From Lobulomyces angularis (taxonomy: Eukaryota > Chytridiomycota > Chytridiomycetes > Lobulomycetales > Lobulomycetaceae): a stretch of 51,988 nucleotides of DNA. A program made the translations under genes and the position numbers. This document shows positions 48,836 to 51,988 of the stretch, one piece after another (within the stretch, counting starts at the first letter, position 1; each line of letters starts with the position of its first letter). The notes under the pieces are model-generated. The model was not told where the DNA came from, made no database searches, and worked only from the letters and a program-made list of their open reading frames with translations. Where the stretch lies: the NCBI GenBank assembly GCA_027604685.1, contig JADHYX010000133.1:1-51988 (forward strand). The letters run 5' to 3'.

Positions 48836-49042
48836 TTAAAATAACTCTGTATCCAACTCAGCAGCTCTTTGTTTGATTATTCTTGCCAAATTTGTTATTG
48901 GCCTTTTAATAGCAGTGAGAGATGTTTTAAACAAAGGAAATACCAAGAGAATACAAAGAATTGCTGTGGCGGAATTTAAGGCTTTTACTAAAAAGGAATA
49001 AAGGCTTAATACAATAACGTCATTGTTTTTGCCAATTGACAT
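48836..49042 (-). CDS. Possible 68-aa membrane protein, unrecognised
   Basis: An ATG at 49042 opens a 68-residue frame with a hydrophobic segment (ALNSATAILCILLVFPLF) followed by a basic region ending AAELDTELF. It stands alone in the spacer upstream of glutamate synthase. I recognise no family. The frame contains a splice-acceptor-like CTTTTTAG, so it could be part of a spliced gene or chance. Confidence 0.3.
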   Translation of the reverse strand: MSIGKNNDVIVLSLYSFLVKALNSATAILCILLVFPLFKTSLTAIKRPITNLARIIKQRAAELDTELF

Positions 49043-49571
49043 TGTCAAGTGTTGTCATCTATAAAAGCTGAATTTATTTCTACTTTAAATCTGTAGAAAA
49101 ATAAATTAATTTTTCTTTTTTTTATTTTTCTTTTAAAAAATTTTAACATTATAATTCCTGAGAATTATATTAGAATTATATTAAGTAAATTCCCACAAAG
49201 AGTTTAGCTTCAATTCTGAATAGTTAAAAAACCGTTGGTGCTTTTTAATGGATTCTTTTTTAAATATATGAATGTGCTAATAATTAAAATGTAGAGTTGG
49301 GGAAAGAGAGAGAATTTGAAATGCATTGGTAAAAGGTTTATGATGTATCATGCATTGATAAAAAGGGCTGTATGTTGAATTGGTGAATGATTGAATGCGT
49401 TGGTATGATCAGTGAATGTATAAATAAAAAGGATTAGGTTGAATGGAATTTGTAAAAATGGGAAGTTGAAGGCATGTGATGGAAGAAGGTTGATTTCTTG
49501 AATTCATTGATAAAGCTTGATGGGTGAATGTGATGAGGAAAAGAGGAAAAGGGACTCTGAAAGGGGTGTTG

Positions 49572-49709
49572 TGGCTTAGTGGTGTGAAGGCACTGACAAA
49601 AGGACTGATAATAGTAATTTTTTTTGTTCTTTGAACTGCAAGTGGGCGATGGAGAGATTCTAGAAGTTTACATGCAAATTAAAAAATTTTGTTTGAGGGG
49701 TTTAAATCC
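49572..49709 (+). other. Pol III A-box and B-box-like pair
   Basis: TGGCTTAGTGG at 49572-49582 fits the tRNA-type A box exactly. GGTTTAAATCC at 49699-49709 resembles the B box (GGTTCRANNCC) with C changed to T, and is flanked by a GGGG/CCCC stem. The spacing (about 115 bp) is wide and no tRNA fold or acceptor stem can be drawn. Confidence 0.2.
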
Positions 49710-50172
49710 CCGCTTTCCCGCCCAAATATTAAGCTCCGCACAAAAACAAGTGGAACATCAAGCCCAGGTAGCACAAGAGCTCTCTCATGCTCAGTTCACT
49801 CAATTAGTCGCTTTCAGTTGTCAAATTCAGCACCCAATTCCAGCCATTCCACATTCAATAAATCCCAGTCAACACATGGCCCAATCCACAAATCCGCATT
49901 TCACACTATCGCAATATCTGTGTCAACTAATTTCTCAAGTTCCAGGTAAATTTTTTTTTAAAGGTAAAAATTTGCACAAAAACAACGCGAAAAAAGAAAG
50001 AAAAAAGAAAAAAATATTACCCTCATTAACCTTTAAATCAGTAGTTTTCCAAAATCTCTTCAATATTGTCTTGTCTCCAAGTTCTGCTCGGGCTAATGTG
50101 CTTGATGAAAACTTTCTGATAAATTTACCAAACATTATATAATTTTTTTTTTTCAAACTACTCCAAATCGCT

Positions 50173-51504
50173 ATGAAGTTTACATATCTCATATTAATCT
50201 CTATAATTTTAATAATTGCTAATGCCAATCCTTTTCCAAGAAAATCTGAAAAATGGTTAACTAAAAATGATTTATTAATTACAAAAACTATCACTGTCAC
50301 AAAAACAACTTCCGTTAAAACGACTTCCATTAAAACAACTGATACTACAAAAACTACAGATTCTACAGCTACCAAAACAACACTTTCCTCCTCTTCAAAA
50401 ACCACTAATTCTATTACTACTTCAACTAAAACTACATCAACTAAAACCTCTACACCTTCTATCATCTTTGGTATCAAATCTCCATCTGGAAAAATCCAAG
50501 AATATTCTACTTCAAAAGTCGGTGCAAAATCTTGGACTTTGAATAACTTTAATGGTGCAACTGATGCATATTCCGCCCTCTTTGGTCAACACCAAACCAG
50601 CACTGACCCCAGTTGGAGAGACATTGTTGATGATCCATTAGGTGGCCCCGATAAAGTCATGCGTGTTACTTATGGTAAAGAATAAAAAATCCTTCATTTG
50701 TTAAAATATTTTTAATTTTTTTTTTCCAGGTAAAGGATCATTTGGTTCAAAATCTAACGGAGGTCAAACATTCTATGCACAACCTCCAATTGTAATAAAA
50801 AAAAAAAAAATTAAAATTTTAATTTATTTATATCAAATAAAAAAAAAAAAAAAAATTAGGACTGGCAAAATGCAAAAAAAGTGGAATTTTGTTACCATGT
50901 AATGTTTGACAAAGATTTTGACTTTTATAAAATGGGTAAATTACCTGGATTGTTTTCTGGTGCTGCCGAAAATTGCATATATCCTAATTACTGCTGGAGT
51001 TCTCGATATATGGTATTTTTTTTCTTTTTTCTTTTTTCGGTTCTAAAAAAAAAAAAAGTGGAGACAAGGAGGTCAAGGTGAAATTTATCCAACTATAGAT
51101 TTAGATAAACAACCAAAAGGATTCTGTGCAAACCCAAAACAATGTCTAAATGGCTCTGGTAATCAAGGAATCTCTGTAGGTAGAGGCAGCTTTACCTTTC
51201 CCACTGGCTCTTGGTTTCCTATTTGTCAAGTAATTAGAGGAACAACTAACGACGGTGAAATGACAGTTTACGTTAACAACAAATCTAGTGAACCAGTCAT
51301 CAACTGGAAAAATTTGGTGTATGCTAATGTTGGTTTTACTGGAATACAATTTGGTACAATAAAAAAAATGTTGATGTATCTTCTAAACTTTTTTTTTTTT
51401 TTATTTGTTTATCAGGAACATTCTTTGGTGGTGGGGACAATGAACAATCTCCAAAAACTCAACACTCATACTTTAAAAAATTTTCTCTTAAAGTTTTAGA
51501 ATAA
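50173..51504 (+). CDS. Secreted polysaccharide lyase, PL14-like
   Basis: Exons 50173-50674, 50730-50791, 50860-51012, 51059-51353 and 51416-51504 give 366 aa. A signal peptide (about 1-18, ending ANA) is followed by a Thr/Ser/Lys-rich linker of about 60 residues, likely O-glycosylated, then the catalytic region. That region has DDPLGGPDKVMRVTYGKGSF, KVEFCYHVMFD, KLPGLFSG, GNQGISVGRGSFTFP and VYANVGFTGIQFGTFFGGGD, the pattern of fungal-type PL14 lyases (alginate/glucuronan-lyase superfamily, concanavalin-like fold). Such enzymes cut acidic polysaccharides by beta-elimination; the actual polymer is not predictable. Cys pairs fit a secreted protein. The intron at 51013-51058 has an acceptor preceded by a run of A rather than T. 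Confidence 0.83.
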
Positions 51505-51988
51505 AAACTAAAGTAAAAAATAATAGAAAATAATTAGAACTTTTTTTTTTTTTTAACTAATTTTTTTTTTTTTAAATTATTAATTGTTAGTTTATTATTA
51601 TTATTATCTTTTTTTTTTTTTTTATTTCTATGCTCTTTTTTTTTTTATTTATTTATTTTGTTATAAAAAGAAATAGAAAAATAGATATTTAATTTTTAGT
51701 TTAATCTAATAAAAAAAAAAAAAAAATTTTTTTGTAAAATTTATATATTTAGTTTCTTTTTTTTTTTTCATTAAACTTATGTAAAAACAATCAACTTTAA
51801 TTTTTTTTAGCAAATTATTATCAACAAAACAGTAAAAAGATTGATTTTGTCCTGAAATAGGTAAAAAAACTGAACTTGGACACAATATTGTTTTATAAAT
51901 ATATATTTCCTTTTCTTTTTAATTTTATTTTTTTTTCTTATTTGAGCTACATTCTCCATCTAAAAAAAAAAAAAAAAAAACAAAGAAA
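51505..51988. other. Terminal AT-rich spacer
   Basis: About 480 bp dominated by T and A homopolymers. On the minus strand, positions about 51790-51860 could be a short 3' exon: an acceptor-like CTATTTCAG precedes codons for GQNQSFYCFVDNN. There is too little sequence to support a gene. The window ends in an A run. Confidence 0.4.

Larger units (their letters stand above)
48032..50172. other. 2.1-kb spacer between divergent glutamate synthase and lyase genes
   Basis: The start codons of glutamate synthase (minus) and the lyase (plus) face away from each other across about 2.1 kb. The spacer contains a two-copy GC-rich direct repeat (48423-48469), a doubtful small ORF (48836-49042), a C-poor, T/G-rich stretch with repeated TGAATG and GCATTGATAAA-like words (about 49270-49620), and then a more C-rich part (about 49720-49940). 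Open frames at 49624-50142 have no convincing start or family signature. Confidence 0.55.

Noticed and set aside
49567..49720. tRNA gene
   Set aside because: Box-like motifs exist but acceptor and anticodon stems do not pair, and the T-loop lacks the invariant C.
49624..50142. 172-aa Gln-rich plus-strand frame and overlapping 49689-49949 frame
   Set aside because: No ATG at the listed start, no domain, runs into poly-Lys coded by an A-rich tract, and ends just before a clear signal-peptide gene; compositional artefact is likely.
49935..50477. 180-aa minus-strand frame rich in Val/Glu
   Set aside because: It is the complement of the Thr-rich linker of the lyase gene.

Overview
The window is nuclear DNA from an AT-rich, intron-dense eukaryote. 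Genes are split by many short GT..AG introns, mostly 40-60 nt (range about 31-160), and long A and T homopolymers fill introns and spacers. The gene content points to a flagellated, probably fungus-like opisthokont such as a zoosporic, early-diverging fungus. It has a basal-body protein (C2CD3), an axonemal protein (CFAP43), a single-chain NADH-type glutamate synthase, an AlkB protein with a GRF zinc finger, an R3H/G-patch protein like yeast Sqs1 and a secreted polysaccharide-lyase-like enzyme. I cannot name the species. I joined exons by hand; every multi-exon model below closes in frame (coding length divisible by three, one stop), which is the main support for the joins.

Layout. 173-3842 (-): plasma-membrane-type Ca2+ ATPase with two calmodulin-binding-like segments in its tail. 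3843-5714: mostly non-coding. 5715-7411 (+): GT31-type glycosyltransferase with a PAN/Apple domain. 7747-15231 (+): C2CD3. 15439-16253 (+): TRAP-beta (SSR2). 16406-17628 (-) and 17719-19091 (+): an AP endonuclease and an AlkB-GRF dioxygenase, head to head 90 bp apart. 19486-21120 (+): BTB-BACK-SPRY-like protein. 21674-28557 (+): CFAP43 in 29 exons, with a 10-N gap inside one intron. 28895-31698 (-): a DGAT/TMEM68-like acyltransferase continuous in frame with a CRAL-TRIO (Sec14) domain. 32563-35686 (+): an unrecognised single-pass membrane protein with five copies of an approximately 60-100-residue repeat. 35967-37405 (-): R3H/G-patch protein. 37529-38278 (+): BORCS5-like protein. 38580-40344 (-): a CNH-domain-only protein. 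40572-48031 (-): glutamate synthase, 18 exons. 48032-50172: compositionally odd spacer with a GC-rich direct repeat upstream of the glutamate synthase gene. 50173-51504 (+): secreted PL14-like polysaccharide lyase with a Thr-rich linker.

The genes do not form one pathway. C2CD3 and CFAP43 both serve the flagellum. The AP endonuclease and AlkB genes are both DNA-damage repair genes and share one short promoter region. The most unusual items are the acyltransferase-Sec14 fusion, the repeat membrane protein, the duplicated calmodulin-binding motif and the stand-alone CNH protein. I saw no rRNA or convincing tRNA gene, CRISPR array or transposase.
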